Assembly: GCF_002355655.1 (NCBI RefSeq)
Contig: NZ_AP017569.1
Location: 1,860,001-1,924,000, forward strand
Source: Halorubrum trapanicum
GTDB taxonomy: Archaea > Halobacteriota > Halobacteria > Halobacteriales > Haloferacaceae
Reading direction: 5' to 3'
DNA length: 64,000 nt
Within the stretch, counting starts at the first letter, position 1, and each line of letters starts with the position of its first letter. Of this stretch, positions 36,286 through 45,822 are shown in pieces. The notes beneath the pieces were generated by a model. The model saw only the letters and a list, made by a program, of their open reading frames with translations. It was not told where the DNA came from and made no database searches. The position numbers were made by a program, and so were the translations under genes.

Positions 36286-36429
36286 CGCCGATCACCGCCG
36301 GGAGCGACCGGACACGCTTCACCGGGCATACACGAACGGGCGGCGTGTCGAGAAATAAAACTGTCGCCGTCCGTTCGCCCGATGCCCTGAACCGTCTTTT
36401 ATATACTCCGGCCGCCAATGGGGAGACGA

Positions 36430-37161
36430 ATGTCAGAACTCGTCTCCACCGGGGTCGAGGGGCTCGACTCCATTCTCACCGGCGGCATCACCGAGCGGTC
36501 GACGGTCCTCGTCTCCGGGAACCCGGGCACCGGCAAGAGCATCTTCGGGATCCAGTACCTCCATCACGGCGTCTCAGAACACGACGAGCGCGGCGTCTAC
36601 GTCTCCTTCGAGGAGGACGAGGCCGACATCCGCGGCGCGGCCGAGTCCGTCGGCTTCGAGGGGTTCGACGAGATGGTCGACGACGGCGACATCGTGATCC
36701 TCGACAAACGCGAGATGCTGCGGGAGACCGACTTCTCGACCGCGGTCGACCGCCTGCTCGACACCGTCGAGGACGGCGGGTTCGACCGGCTCGTGCTCGA
36801 CTCGCTGTCGATGTTCCAGCTCTTCTTCGACGCCGAACAGGAGAAGCGCACGTACCTGCTGAAGTTCTCGGACATCCTCAAGGCGAACGGGCTCACCTCC
36901 CTGCTCATCAACGAGCAGGGCGCCGTCTTCCCCGACACCGAGGTCGGCTTAGAGAACTTCCTCACGGACGGGAACATCTACTTCATCCAGACGCCGACCG
37001 ACTCCGGCGTCAACCGCTACGTCTGGGTGGCGAAGATGCGGAAACAGGACATCGACACCGACATCTTCCCGATGGAGATCGGCCAGGGCGGGATCACGGT
37101 CCACGAGCGCGCGGGCGGCTTCTCGATGATGGGCGGCTCCGACGACCAGCCGTCGTTCTGA
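36430..37161 (+). CDS. RecA-superfamily (RAD55/KaiC-like) ATPase
   Basis: The 243-residue single-domain protein has Walker A GNPGTGKS (30-37) and Walker B RLVLDSLSMF. The N-terminal STGVEGLDSILTGGI is the usual KaiC/RAD55 lead. Catalytic Glu follows in VSFEEDEAD. The start at 36430 is chosen because a TATA box (TTTTATATA, 36397-36405) is placed so that transcription would start near 36427, giving a leaderless message; the ATG at 36418 would lie upstream of that start. It may have a signalling role: it lies 2 kb upstream of the archaellin genes and has a relative in ArlH, but the link is inferred. Confidence 0.85.
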   Translation: MSELVSTGVEGLDSILTGGITERSTVLVSGNPGTGKSIFGIQYLHHGVSEHDERGVYVSFEEDEADIRGAAESVGFEGFDEMVDDGDIVILDKREMLRETDFSTAVDRLLDTVEDGGFDRLVLDSLSMFQLFFDAEQEKRTYLLKFSDILKANGLTSLLINEQGAVFPDTEVGLENFLTDGNIYFIQTPTDSGVNRYVWVAKMRKQDIDTDIFPMEIGQGGITVHERAGGFSMMGGSDDQPSF

Positions 37162-37188
37162 CGGCCGCAGAGCCCGCCGATTACCTCG

Positions 37189-37527
37189 TTACTCCCGCGA
37201 GGAGAGGTCGCGCCAGACGTCGTCGAGCCGGTTCTTCACCGCCGACCGCTCCTCCACCTCGACGGTGAGCCCGTCGCGGAAGTCGACCTCGACCCCGTCG
37301 ACCTTCCGGCGGTACACCTTCACGCGCCGGTGTTCGTCCGAGAGCGGCCGGTCGTGTAGCTCCAGGAGGTCCGCCTCCTCCAGCTCGTTGATCCGTCGGT
37401 AACACGTCGCGATCGGGACGTCCAGCTGGTCGCTGAGGTCCTGCGCCGACTTCGCCTCGCCCGTCGCCGTCAGGATGTCCGTGTTGTATTTGTTACCGAG
37501 TACGGTGATCAGATCGTCCCCCACCAT
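37189..37527 (-). CDS. Winged-helix transcription regulator
   Basis: A 112-residue ArsR-like protein: LITVLGNKYNTDILTAT then SAQDLSDQLDVPIATCYRRINELEEADLLEL (helix-turn-helix about residues 27-57), with a beta wing containing VKVYRRKVDGVEV. A TATA box TTATAAACC (37561-37553 on the minus strand) lies about 30 bp before the ATG, so the mRNA is leaderless. It is divergent from the membrane protein at 37713 and just upstream of the archaellins, so it is a candidate regulator of one or both. Confidence 0.85.
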   Translation of the reverse strand: MVGDDLITVLGNKYNTDILTATGEAKSAQDLSDQLDVPIATCYRRINELEEADLLELHDRPLSDEHRRVKVYRRKVDGVEVDFRDGLTVEVEERSAVKNRLDDVWRDLSSRE

Positions 37528-37712
37528 TCACGTTATCGAGATTGATTTCTTTGGTTTATAATGGTACCGGTGGTCGCCCCGATTGCCGAATGTCTCTATT
37601 CGACGTGCGGGAGGGGACCGTGACCGGTTCGGCGCTCCGCCCCGCGGAATCGTGTTATCGCCGCTGATACCCGCCACCGTGGGTTTATTACCGGCGTTCG
37701 AGCAGGTTCGGT

Positions 37713-38051
37713 ATGGAGATAATCGAGGGGTTGTACCTGATGACGACCACCGTGCTGGCCGGCGCGAGCGCGACGCTGGTCGCGTTCGCGGTCGCGGCGT
37801 ACCGCTCGTCCGGCCGCACGGCGATGGCGTACTTAGCGGTCGGCTTCGGGCTCGTCGTCGTCGCGGCGGTCGGAACGCCCGCGGCCGCCTTCCGGACGGG
37901 GTTCGGCAACGCGGAGGCGCTACTCCTGGTCAACACCGGGTTGCTCGCGGCGTCGATGGCGCTCGTCGCGGGGAGCCTCGCGGTCTACGAGCCGGGGACG
38001 CAGGAGTTCGTGATCCCCGAATCGGAACTCTCGCGCCTGCGCGATCGGTAA
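37713..38051 (+). CDS. Three-helix membrane protein paired with winged-helix regulator
   Basis: The 112-residue protein has three hydrophobic helices (about residues 4-30, 40-62 and 70-92) and a polar C-terminal tail (EPGTQEFVIPESELSRLR). Similar small membrane proteins are found divergent from winged-helix regulators in haloarchaea; I give no family number. A TTTATTA box at 37684-37690 lies about 26 bp upstream, consistent with a leaderless start. The pairing suggests a sensor-regulator couple, which is only an inference. Confidence 0.7.
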   Translation: MEIIEGLYLMTTTVLAGASATLVAFAVAAYRSSGRTAMAYLAVGFGLVVVAAVGTPAAAFRTGFGNAEALLLVNTGLLAASMALVAGSLAVYEPGTQEFVIPESELSRLRDR

Positions 38052-38414
38052 AGTGAAAAGCGGAGACGCGTAGAGCCGGAACGCAAGCACGACGCGTGCT
38101 GTAACTTCTCCGGCGGCGGTCGCCGATTATCTGGTTCGGTCTTTCTGCTAACGTCGATCGCGCTGTTCGGTTTCCGTCCGCAATTTTGTCGGTGAGCGTC
38201 GGCGCTGGACGCGGCATTCCCAGATCCAACGCTGAGAACGCTCCGCGGATTTCGTTAATTAGTTCTGTAATTATCTGACCAAAATAAATACGAAAACCGC
38301 ACGAAGTGAGTTGTTTATCAACATGGATAACCGGGGACGTGATCTTAAGTAGGAATTCCTCATCGTCATCGATAACGCCCGCCGGGCAGGCCGGGGGCCG
38401 ACGCAACACAACCA
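38052..38414 (+). promoter_or_regulatory. Archaellin upstream region
   Basis: The 363-bp gap turns AT-rich after 38240. TAATTA occurs twice 12 bp apart (38256-38261 and 38268-38273). A perfect 10-bp palindrome AGGAATTCCT (38351-38360) directly follows TTAAGT (38345-38350), a possible TATA element about 65 bp before the archaellin ATG. The 5' part (38052-38240) is GC-rich with no recognised feature. Confidence 0.45.
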
Positions 38415-39008
38415 ATGTTCGAAGCAATCACGGACGAGGAACAACGCGGTCAAGTGGGGATCGGGACCCTCATCGTGTTCATCGCGATGGTGCTGGTGGC
38501 GGCGATCGCCGCCGGCGTTCTGATCAACACGGCCGGATTCCTCCAGACGCAGGCGGAAGCAACGGGCGAAGAAAGTACAAGTCAGGTCTCCGACCGGCTC
38601 CAGGTCGTGAGCCAGTCGGGTAACGTCACCGATGTTAATGGTAGCCAGGGAGTCGACGAGATTGACTTCGTCGTTGCGAAGGCGCCCGGTGCTGGAGCTA
38701 TCGATCTAAACCAGGTGAGCCTGGAGATGATTGGGGCAAACGGTCAAGTGGCGTTCCAACTTGACGAGCTCAGTTCCAGCGTGGACATTTTCACCGATCC
38801 TGAGAATACGGACGTCGTCTTGACAGACAGCAGCGACCGGGCCGAGATCAACGTTGATCTTGACAATAGTACGGTCGTGGACTACGGCAACATGGGCTCG
38901 GGCGAGCAACTCTCCGTGACGTTCACCACGGCGTCTGGCGCAACGACGACGACCGAGATTCGTGTGCCGACGACGCTTACGAAAGACCAGACTTCGGTGA
39001 GGCTGTAA
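38415..39008 (+). CDS. flaB1: Archaellin 1
   Basis: The 197-residue structural subunit of the archaellum filament. The class III signal peptide is [12 protein letters not shown], cut before QVGIG by the prepilin peptidase. The hydrophobic assembly helix is [21 protein letters not shown] beta domain follows with NVT and NST sequons for N-glycosylation (residues about 75 and 156). It is followed at 2 bp by archaellin 2, whose N-terminal region is nearly identical. Haloarchaea of this group commonly carry two archaellins, both in the filament. Confidence 0.95.
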   Translation: MFEAITDEEQRGQVGIGTLIVFIAMVLVAAIAAGVLINTAGFLQTQAEATGEESTSQVSDRLQVVSQSGNVTDVNGSQGVDEIDFVVAKAPGAGAIDLNQVSLEMIGANGQVAFQLDELSSSVDIFTDPENTDVVLTDSSDRAEINVDLDNSTVVDYGNMGSGEQLSVTFTTASGATTTTEIRVPTTLTKDQTSVRL

Positions 39009-39010
39009 CA

Positions 39011-39673
39011 ATGTTTGAGTTCATCAATAACAACGACGACCGCGGTCAGGTTGGTATCGGCACGCTCATCGTGTTCATCGCGATGGTGCTGGTGGCGGCG
39101 ATCGCCGCCGGCGTCCTGATCAACACGGCCGGGTTCCTCCAGTCACAGGCGGAAGCGACCGGACAGGAGAGTACGGATCTCGTCTCAGAGCGTATTGACG
39201 TGACGAGCACAGTTGGTATCGTCAAAAACAATACTGACCCGCAGGAACTTTCCGAGATCCGCGTCGGTGTCGCTGGAGCTGCTGGGTCTAACCAAATCGA
39301 TCTGAGTTCGGCAACGATACAGGCAGTCGGGCCGAACGGCCAGGCGAACTTGATCTTCACCGACAGTCAGGTCCTCGGTTCGAACAACGGCAACCTCACT
39401 GGTGCTAACGTCTCAGACATCCCCGCAGGGACGTTCGCGGTTCAAGACTCTAACGGCGAGTTCGTCGAGGAAAGTTCCGCAGTTCTGAATGACGAGGACC
39501 GCTTCACGATCGTGTTCAATCCCGCTATCGAACCATTCGGTGACGGTAGCAACAACTTCGGTCAAGGAGAACAGTCATCGCTTGACATCGTCTCACCCTC
39601 CGGTGCGACGACCAGTGTTGATATCCGCGCACCCGACCTGTTCAACGAGGGTGGCGAAGCGGTCCGGCTCTAA
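39011..39673 (+). CDS. flaB2: Archaellin 2
   Basis: The 220-residue archaellin has a class III signal peptide [12 protein letters not shown] and cleavage before QVGIG. The assembly helix matches archaellin 1, but the outer domain (about residues 60-220) is divergent. It contains NNT and NLT sequons and a longer surface loop (NEGGEAVRL at the end). It starts 2 bp after the first archaellin stop, so the two are co-transcribed. Codon use is less GC-biased than neighbours, as often seen in archaellins. Confidence 0.95.
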   Translation: MFEFINNNDDRGQVGIGTLIVFIAMVLVAAIAAGVLINTAGFLQSQAEATGQESTDLVSERIDVTSTVGIVKNNTDPQELSEIRVGVAGAAGSNQIDLSSATIQAVGPNGQANLIFTDSQVLGSNNGNLTGANVSDIPAGTFAVQDSNGEFVEESSAVLNDEDRFTIVFNPAIEPFGDGSNNFGQGEQSSLDIVSPSGATTSVDIRAPDLFNEGGEAVRL

Positions 39674-39757
39674 CGAGCCTCGAACAGCACGGTAACCACT
39701 GTCGCGGCGGCTCGGCCGCCCGCAACACCTATTTTTCGGCGCGCGCTACCACGACCC

Positions 39758-40522
39758 ATGAGTGACGACGACGCCGTCCCGGCCGACCCGGAGGAGCTCG
39801 ACTTCACCGACGACGAGGACGTCGTCGAGATCGGGGAGGGTCGCTACGTCGTCGGGACGAACGGCCGCCCCAACGTCGGCCGCTCGCGGGGCCAGCGCCG
39901 CGCGCCGCCCGAGGACGATTCCGGGTTCACCGCCGCGGACCCGGCGAGCCCGGAGGAGCGGCGGCCCGCCGGCGACGACCCGCGGTCGAGCGCGGCCGGG
40001 CCCGGCGTCGGCGAGCGCGGGCAGCAGGGCGGACAGCCCGGCGGCGGTCAACCCGACGCACAGCCCGGCGGGGGACAGCAGTCCGCGGGGCAACCGGCCG
40101 GCGGCGGACAGCCGCCGCCGAACGCGCAGGGGCAGCGTCGAAACCAGGCCGCAGCGGGCGGCGACGCGGTCGACCGCCAGTCGGTGAGCCGGTGGCTGGC
40201 GAACTCCTTCGACGGCGACGGGTTCGACTACGGCATCGACGCGACGCTCCACGCGAAGGGCGACACCACCCGCCAGCGGATGGTGTCGAACGACGTGACG
40301 GCGACGTTCGACACGCTCGTCACGTGGTTCGCGTCGAACGCGGGGCCGAGCTCGCCGACGCCGGAGGCGATCGGGCTGCTGCTCGCGGCCTCCGAGACGA
40401 CCGTCGACCTGCCGCCGGTGGTGATCAAGCGGTTCGCGGCGAGTCAGGGGCTCTCCGCGAGCGACAGCATCGGCGACTTAGTTCGCGCGGCCGAAGAGGA
40501 AGGCGGGTTCAGGATCGAGTGA
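39758..40522 (+). CDS. Low-complexity haloarchaeal protein with C-terminal helical domain
   Basis: The 254-residue product has a short folded N-terminus (EELDFTDDEDVVEIGEGRYVVGTNGRPNV), a Gly/Gln/Pro-rich linker (about residues 45-140) and a C-terminal domain (about 145-254) with VSRWLANSFDGDGFDYGIDATLHAK and VIKRFAASQGL. No function is recognised. It follows the archaellins on the same strand but with its own AT-rich promoter (CCTATTTTTCGG, 39730-39740), so a link to motility is not shown. Confidence 0.7.
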   Translation: MSDDDAVPADPEELDFTDDEDVVEIGEGRYVVGTNGRPNVGRSRGQRRAPPEDDSGFTAADPASPEERRPAGDDPRSSAAGPGVGERGQQGGQPGGGQPDAQPGGGQQSAGQPAGGGQPPPNAQGQRRNQAAAGGDAVDRQSVSRWLANSFDGDGFDYGIDATLHAKGDTTRQRMVSNDVTATFDTLVTWFASNAGPSSPTPEAIGLLLAASETTVDLPPVVIKRFAASQGLSASDSIGDLVRAAEEEGGFRIE

Positions 40523-40541
40523 CTACCGGAGGAGAGACCCG

Positions 40542-40994
40542 TTACCCCAACAACACGAACAGCGCGATCCCGATCAGCGCGAACACCGCGTAGATTCCCG
40601 CCATCACCTCGCGTTTCAGCGGGCTCCCGAGCGGCTCCGCGGTGAGCCGCCGGATTGGCGGAAGAATCGCGATCCCGCCGAGGATCAGCGGCCACGACTC
40701 CGGCGCCGGGACCCGCGTGAGCGCGACGACGACCGTGCCGTACCCGACGACGTACGACCCCCGGCGCCAGAGCTGCTCGCGGTCGGTCAGGTCCTCCTTC
40801 GACGGGAACGCGTCATTCCCGCCCGAGCCGCCGCCGTCGGATCCGCCACCGCCGCCCCCCGCGACCTGTTCCGCCTGTCGCTGAACGTACTCGTCGAGCT
40901 CCTCGGCCGCGTCCTCCGTCTGCGGGGCGCCGCACTGCGCGCAGTACCGCGCGTCGTCGTCGACCGGAGCGTCACAGCGGGGACACGATGGCAT
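40542..40994 (-). CDS. Zinc-ribbon membrane protein
   Basis: The 150-residue protein has an N-terminal zinc ribbon (CPRC and CAQC, residues 4-7 and 18-21), an acidic helix, a Gly/Ser-rich linker and two C-terminal transmembrane helices (about 84-108 and 128-149). This architecture is common in haloarchaea and has no assigned role. It converges on the preceding gene. Confidence 0.8.
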   Translation of the reverse strand: MPSCPRCDAPVDDDARYCAQCGAPQTEDAAEELDEYVQRQAEQVAGGGGGGSDGGGSGGNDAFPSKEDLTDREQLWRRGSYVVGYGTVVVALTRVPAPESWPLILGGIAILPPIRRLTAEPLGSPLKREVMAGIYAVFALIGIALFVLLG

Positions 40995-41202
40995 CTTGGC
41001 GTGGATCGGGCGCCGCCCGGGCTTAATTCTTCGGACCGAGGAGTCCGCTCACGTCGGGCGATTCCCGTGTTTTCCGCTCCGCCGCACCTGATCGCGTTAC
41101 AAGTCCTGATAATCGGGTGAGTACGCTTTAGTCGGTGACTCGCCGAGTCGTCGCCAACCAAGCGCGGGCCGTCGTCCGGCCCGCACTCGTTGACCAGCCC
41201 TC

Positions 41203-43566
41203 ATGACGATGGACCACGATCACGCGACCGACACGCGCTCGACGGACTCGACGGCGACCGACAGCGACCGGACGGTCGACTCCGGACCCGACCGGCGGTT
41301 CCGTCCCGACGAGATCGGCCCATCGGCGTTTCAGACGAGCGTGATCGCCCTCGTCGTCCTCGTCGCGCTCGCCGGCGTCGTCGCGACCGCTCCGGCCGCG
41401 GCGGGCCTCGCGCCCGGGTCGTCCGCGCCGGCCGTCGAGGCTGGACCGACGGCGCCCGTCGCGGTCGAGGCTCCCGGGTCGACCGGTCCGGCGGACCGTC
41501 CGGAGATCGACGGTGGGTTCTCCCGCTCGACGTACACCGGGGTCGCCGGGGATCCGGTCAGGATCAGGTACACGGCCGACAACCCTGGCGAAGACGAGTA
41601 CCTGCTGATCGGCGGGAACCGGCTCACCGACACGGGACAGCCGGTCGGCTTCGTCGACGTGCTCAAAATCACGGGATCGAGTGAAACCACGATCAACACC
41701 CGGACGCTCGGCACCGACGCGAGCAACGTCGAGAGCTGTGGTCTCGAAGACACGTCGTGTGACCTGGAGTTCGTCGACGAGAACGGAGACCCGGTCGCCG
41801 AGAACCTCAGCGCGCTCCCGAGCGCGACCGGCGCAGGGGGGCTCGCTCGTCCGCTCGTCCCGCAGCGGTACCGGCTCGCGATCACCAACGGGACGTTCGT
41901 CGTGGAGGACTCAGGCGTGGTGACGCCGACCGCGAGCGCGGATCAGGCCGACCTCCTCTTGGAGAAGCCGAAGTTCCGCGAGGAGGTCGAGGTGTTCACC
42001 ACCGCCGACCGGGACGCGCTCGGCGAGGACGTCGACGCCGAGTCGCTCGACGTGCTCCGGGAGAACGGGCTCGACCGGTCCGTCGTGACGAAGGGGAACA
42101 GGATCGTCCTCGGGTTCGAGTCGACGGGCATCTGGGGGGCGCTGTCGCACTTCGCGGCGGAACGCGACGCGGGACCGATCGAGGCCGGCGGGGCGGTCGA
42201 CCACCGAGTGTTGGCCGACCTCTTGGAGAAGGAATCGGGCGTGTCGCTCCGCGTCCGACAGACGAATCCGGGGATGAACGAACCGCCCGCGACGCTCGAC
42301 CTCTCGCGCGCCGACGCCGAGGACGTCTCGCTCATCTTCGCGGATGCGACCGAACTGGCGACCCCGGACGCGCCGGGCCGCTTCTACCTCGTGATCGACA
42401 CGAGCGACGGCGACCACTTCACCGAGGAGCCCGAACCGGGCGACGAGTTCGCCGTCGAGTTCGCGCTGGAGGGCACCGAGGGCGAGCGGTACGCGTTCGC
42501 CGACGGCGGTGAGCCGCCGGGCGCGTTCAACGCCAGTTCGGCTTTCGACGGCGGTTCGGAGCAGTTCCCCTACTGGACGGCCGGCGACAGCACGGTCCGC
42601 GCCGAGGCGTCGTTCACCGTCCGGGAGCGGTACCTTCGGTACGACCACGTCACCGACGACGGCGACCTCCTCGTCGAGATTGAGGACGGACGGCTCACGG
42701 GAACGACGTCGCTGCTACCGCGGCGGGAGATGACCGCGACGTTCGTGAACGACGCCGGCGACGCCCCGTTCCGAACGGAGTCACCGCTCGAAATCGGGGA
42801 CGGGAACTTCACGATCGCTGTCGACCTCGAGGAGGTATCACCCGGGACGCGGCTGAACTACGAGCTGTACGAGGGATCCACCCTCCGCGACAGCCGGACT
42901 GTCATCGTCGTCGGCGACGCCGACAACCCGGACGAACTGGTGATCGACGACGCCCCCGAGAACGTCACCGTCACCGAGGGCGGGAACCTCTCCGCGCTCC
43001 GGGTCGTCGCGCGCAACGCGGGCGGCCTCACCGGCGAGGGTGAACTCACCCTCACCGTCGACAACGGCAGCGCGGTGGGGTCGTGGGGAGTCCGGCTCGA
43101 ACCGGGCAAGTCCCGAACGTACGCGTTCGGCTCCGTGACGGTCGACCTCGACCCGGGAACCTACCCGTTCACCCTCCGGCTCGACGGCGACACTCACGGC
43201 GGGACGCTCGTGGTCGAACAAGACCCGGCGACGACGACGATCGACGACGAGGGCGACGGGAGTACCGAAAACGGCACCGACACCGGCGACGGCGGCGCGG
43301 ACGACGGCACCGACGTCGACGGGAGCGGCGACGACGGCGACTCGGAACCGAACTCGACCGCCCCGAACGGGTCGGACTCCGGCGCCGACTCGAACGACAC
43401 CGAAACCGACGGCGACGGGGGCCCCGGCGCGACGAGCGACGGCGACGCGCCCGCCGAGCAGGAGACTGACTCCGTCGGCATGCTTCCGCTGCCGTTCGGG
43501 ACGCGCGAGGCGTTCGGCGGCACCGTGCTCGTCGGCGCGATCCACCTCCTCGGCCACTGGGTCTGA
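41203..43566 (+). CDS. Large surface glycoprotein (BGTF-type)
   Basis: The 787-residue exported protein has a hydrophobic segment near residues 46-67, preceded by an unusually long charged N-terminus. Several beta-sandwich domains follow, with repeats of the haloarchaeal BGTF surface type (GGFSRSTYTGVAGDPVRIRYTADN) and many NxT/NxS sequons. Before the C-terminus is an Asp/Thr/Gly/Asn-rich spacer (about 690-755), typical of glycosylated S-layer stems. The end, LPFGTREAFGGTVLVGAIHLL, is hydrophobic but not a standard PGF-CTERM. A surface-anchored, S-layer-like role is likely. Confidence 0.8.
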   Translation: MTMDHDHATDTRSTDSTATDSDRTVDSGPDRRFRPDEIGPSAFQTSVIALVVLVALAGVVATAPAAAGLAPGSSAPAVEAGPTAPVAVEAPGSTGPADRPEIDGGFSRSTYTGVAGDPVRIRYTADNPGEDEYLLIGGNRLTDTGQPVGFVDVLKITGSSETTINTRTLGTDASNVESCGLEDTSCDLEFVDENGDPVAENLSALPSATGAGGLARPLVPQRYRLAITNGTFVVEDSGVVTPTASADQADLLLEKPKFREEVEVFTTADRDALGEDVDAESLDVLRENGLDRSVVTKGNRIVLGFESTGIWGALSHFAAERDAGPIEAGGAVDHRVLADLLEKESGVSLRVRQTNPGMNEPPATLDLSRADAEDVSLIFADATELATPDAPGRFYLVIDTSDGDHFTEEPEPGDEFAVEFALEGTEGERYAFADGGEPPGAFNASSAFDGGSEQFPYWTAGDSTVRAEASFTVRERYLRYDHVTDDGDLLVEIEDGRLTGTTSLLPRREMTATFVNDAGDAPFRTESPLEIGDGNFTIAVDLEEVSPGTRLNYELYEGSTLRDSRTVIVVGDADNPDELVIDDAPENVTVTEGGNLSALRVVARNAGGLTGEGELTLTVDNGSAVGSWGVRLEPGKSRTYAFGSVTVDLDPGTYPFTLRLDGDTHGGTLVVEQDPATTTIDDEGDGSTENGTDTGDGGADDGTDVDGSGDDGDSEPNSTAPNGSDSGADSNDTETDGDGGPGATSDGDAPAEQETDSVGMLPLPFGTREAFGGTVLVGAIHLLGHWV

Positions 43567-43691
43567 GGCCCTCCTCGGCCACTGACTCGAGACGCACTCC
43601 CCTCTTCGCCGGGGACGTCCCGGCTCCGTTCTCATCGCTGAGAACCGCGGGGGAGCGATTAAGTGATCGCTGCGCCCGGTTTCAGACAACA

Positions 43692-44048
43692 ATGGCTACG
43701 CGGGTACTCATCGCCGACGACTCGGAGTTCATGCGGAACCTCCTCCGGGAGATCCTCGAAGGCGAGTTCGAGATCGTCGGAGAGGCGGAAAACGGTGTGG
43801 AGGCGGTGAACATGTACGAGGAGCACGGGCCGGACCTCGTGATGATGGACATCGTGATGCCGATCCGCGACGGGATCGAGGCGACGACGGAGATCCTCGA
43901 AGAGAACCCCGACGCGACCGTGATCATGTGTACCAGCGTCGGGCAGGAGGAGAAGATGAAGGCCGCTATCAAGGCGGGCGCGGAGGGGTACATCACGAAG
44001 CCGTTCCAGAAGCCGAACGTGCTCGACGCCATCGGCTCGGCGGTATAA
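43692..44048 (+). CDS. cheY: Chemotaxis response regulator CheY
   Basis: The 118-residue receiver domain is complete with no output domain. The acidic pocket is DD (9-10), the phosphoacceptor Asp53 (MMDIVMP), the switch Thr81 and Lys103 (ITKPFQ). Phosphorylated CheY reverses the archaellum motor in haloarchaea, through adaptor proteins at the ArlCDE complex. It is the first gene of cheY-cheC-cheD and shares one base (TAATG) with the next start. Confidence 0.94.
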   Translation: MATRVLIADDSEFMRNLLREILEGEFEIVGEAENGVEAVNMYEEHGPDLVMMDIVMPIRDGIEATTEILEENPDATVIMCTSVGQEEKMKAAIKAGAEGYITKPFQKPNVLDAIGSAV

Positions 44049-45238
44049 TGCGCGTCGACGTCCGCGCGCTCGGCGCCTGCAACCGCCTCGCGGAGCGGGG
44101 GGCGAAACAGGCCGCGGGCGCGCTCTCGGACCTCACCGGGACCGACCTCGCGGTCGAGGTGACGGGCGCGAGCGTCGCCAGCGGCGAGGACCTCGCGGAG
44201 TCGTTCGCGGGCCGGGAGTCGATCGGCGTGAGCGTCGGGCTCCGCGGCGGGCTGGACGGCGAGGCGGTCCTCGCGTTCGACGCCGCCAACGTCGACGCCC
44301 TGCTCTCGCTGCTCCCCGGGGGGCAGTCGATGGAGCGCAGCGCGGTGACGGAGGTCGGCAACATCGCGCTCGGCGGCTTCCTCGACGGCTGGGCGAACTA
44401 CCTCGGAAAGGCGATCGACATGTCGCCGCCGCGGTACTTCGAGGCCGACGGCGCGGCGGTGTTGCCGGACGGCGCGCTCGCCGGCGACGGCGTCTTCCTC
44501 TTCGAGAGCCGGCTGGACGCGACGACGACGGACCTCGATTTCTCGATCTACATGCTCCCCGACTCCGGGCCGTTCCGCGACCTCATCGTCGGGAAGACGG
44601 CGCCCGCGGCGACCGCCGGCGGCGAGGCGGACGGCGGGACGGCGAGCACGGCGGTGCCGTACGAGTCGCTGTCGACGTTCTCGTCGCTGGCGAAGAAGGG
44701 GTCGGCGAACGCCGCCGACAACATCGCGATGATGACCGGGTTAGAGACCAGCGTCGACGTGAGCCGGCTCCGGTTCGTCCCGCTCGCGGACGTGCCCGCG
44801 GAGGTCGGCACCGAGCCGCACGCGGGCACGGTGTTCGAGCTTCAGGGAGAGCCCAGCGGCTACCTCGCGATCCTCTTCGAGGAGTCCTCGGCGGCGGCCG
44901 TCGCCGACGCGATGCTTCCGATGGACCCCGACGAGCCCCTCGGCGACATGGCACAGAACGCGCTCTGCGAGCTCGGCAACGTGATGACGAGCGGGTTCAT
45001 CGACGGGTGGGCGAACGTCCTCGGCACGTCGATCACCCACTCGCCGCCGGAGTTCGTCCACGACATCGGCGCCTCGACGATCAGCCCGCTGGTCGCGAAG
45101 CTGAGCGAGCGGCAGGACTACGGGTTCGTGATCGACACCGCGATCCAGACGGAGGGGATCCAGGCGCGGTGCGACGTGTACGCGCTCCCCGACGAGCGCG
45201 AACTGGCTCGGGCGCTCGACCGGCTTTCGGAGCCGTGA
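44048..45238 (+). CDS. cheC: Two-domain CheC phosphatase
   Basis: The 396-residue protein is a tandem of two CheC/CheX-type domains. Each has the catalytic E-x2-N motif: Glu102/Asn105 in EVGNIALGG and Glu308/Asn311 in ELGNVMTSG, each followed by a GWAN segment and an SPP. CheC proteins dephosphorylate CheY and can be activated by CheD; both lie next to it here. Haloarchaeal CheC proteins of this double type are known. Stop overlaps the cheD GTG by 4 bp. Confidence 0.92.
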   Translation: MRVDVRALGACNRLAERGAKQAAGALSDLTGTDLAVEVTGASVASGEDLAESFAGRESIGVSVGLRGGLDGEAVLAFDAANVDALLSLLPGGQSMERSAVTEVGNIALGGFLDGWANYLGKAIDMSPPRYFEADGAAVLPDGALAGDGVFLFESRLDATTTDLDFSIYMLPDSGPFRDLIVGKTAPAATAGGEADGGTASTAVPYESLSTFSSLAKKGSANAADNIAMMTGLETSVDVSRLRFVPLADVPAEVGTEPHAGTVFELQGEPSGYLAILFEESSAAAVADAMLPMDPDEPLGDMAQNALCELGNVMTSGFIDGWANVLGTSITHSPPEFVHDIGASTISPLVAKLSERQDYGFVIDTAIQTEGIQARCDVYALPDERELARALDRLSEP

Positions 45239-45822
45239 CCCGCTCGCTCTCCGACGATCGGCCGGACGAGCCGGCGGACCGAACGGAGAGCGGTGGGGAC
45301 GCGGTCGCCGACGCGGAGCCCGCGGCCGTCACCGGCGGCGCGGCGGCCGACGACCCCGGCCGGATCAAGGTCGGCGTGGGCGAGCTCGCGGTCACCGACG
45401 GCGACGCCCTGCTGACCACGAGCGGGCTCGGCTCCTGCGTCGCGGTCGCGCTCGTCGACGAGCGGGCGGGCGTCCGCGGCCTCCTCCACGCCATGTTGCC
45501 CGCGGGCGAGGGCCGCACGACGGCCGTCTCGCGGCCCGCGAAGTACGTCGACACCGGGATCGACTCGCTGATCGGGGCGCTCGACGACGCCGGCGCCGAC
45601 CCCCGTCGCTTGGAGGCGCGCGTCGCCGGCGGCGCCGAGATGCTGGACCTCACCGACGCGGTCGGCCCGCGGAACGTCGAGCGCGTCGGCGAGGTGCTCG
45701 ACGCCGCGGGCGTCCCCGTCGTCGCCAGCGACGTCGGCGACGCGGTGGGGCGGACCGTCCGGTTCGGTCCGGACGGTCGGCTCGTCGTCCGGGCGGCGGA
45801 CGGCTTCGAACGAGCGATCTGA
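45235..45822 (+). CDS. cheD: Chemoreceptor deamidase CheD
   Basis: A 195-residue protein with the CheD catalytic pair Cys68 (GLGSCVAVAL) and His85 (RGLLHAMLP). CheD deamidates glutamines on chemoreceptors and binds CheC. An acidic N-terminal extension of about 40 residues precedes the domain. The GTG start at 45235 overlaps the cheC stop; the domain itself begins near IKVGVGELAV. A later start (for example near GTG codons around residue 45) cannot be excluded. Confidence 0.9.
   Translation: MTRSLSDDRPDEPADRTESGGDAVADAEPAAVTGGAAADDPGRIKVGVGELAVTDGDALLTTSGLGSCVAVALVDERAGVRGLLHAMLPAGEGRTTAVSRPAKYVDTGIDSLIGALDDAGADPRRLEARVAGGAEMLDLTDAVGPRNVERVGEVLDAAGVPVVASDVGDAVGRTVRFGPDGRLVVRAADGFERAI

Noticed and set aside
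38715-38745. Possible CRISPR or phage sites in the archaellin region
   Set aside because: Only gene-to-gene similarity of the two archaellins is present; there are no regularly spaced repeats.
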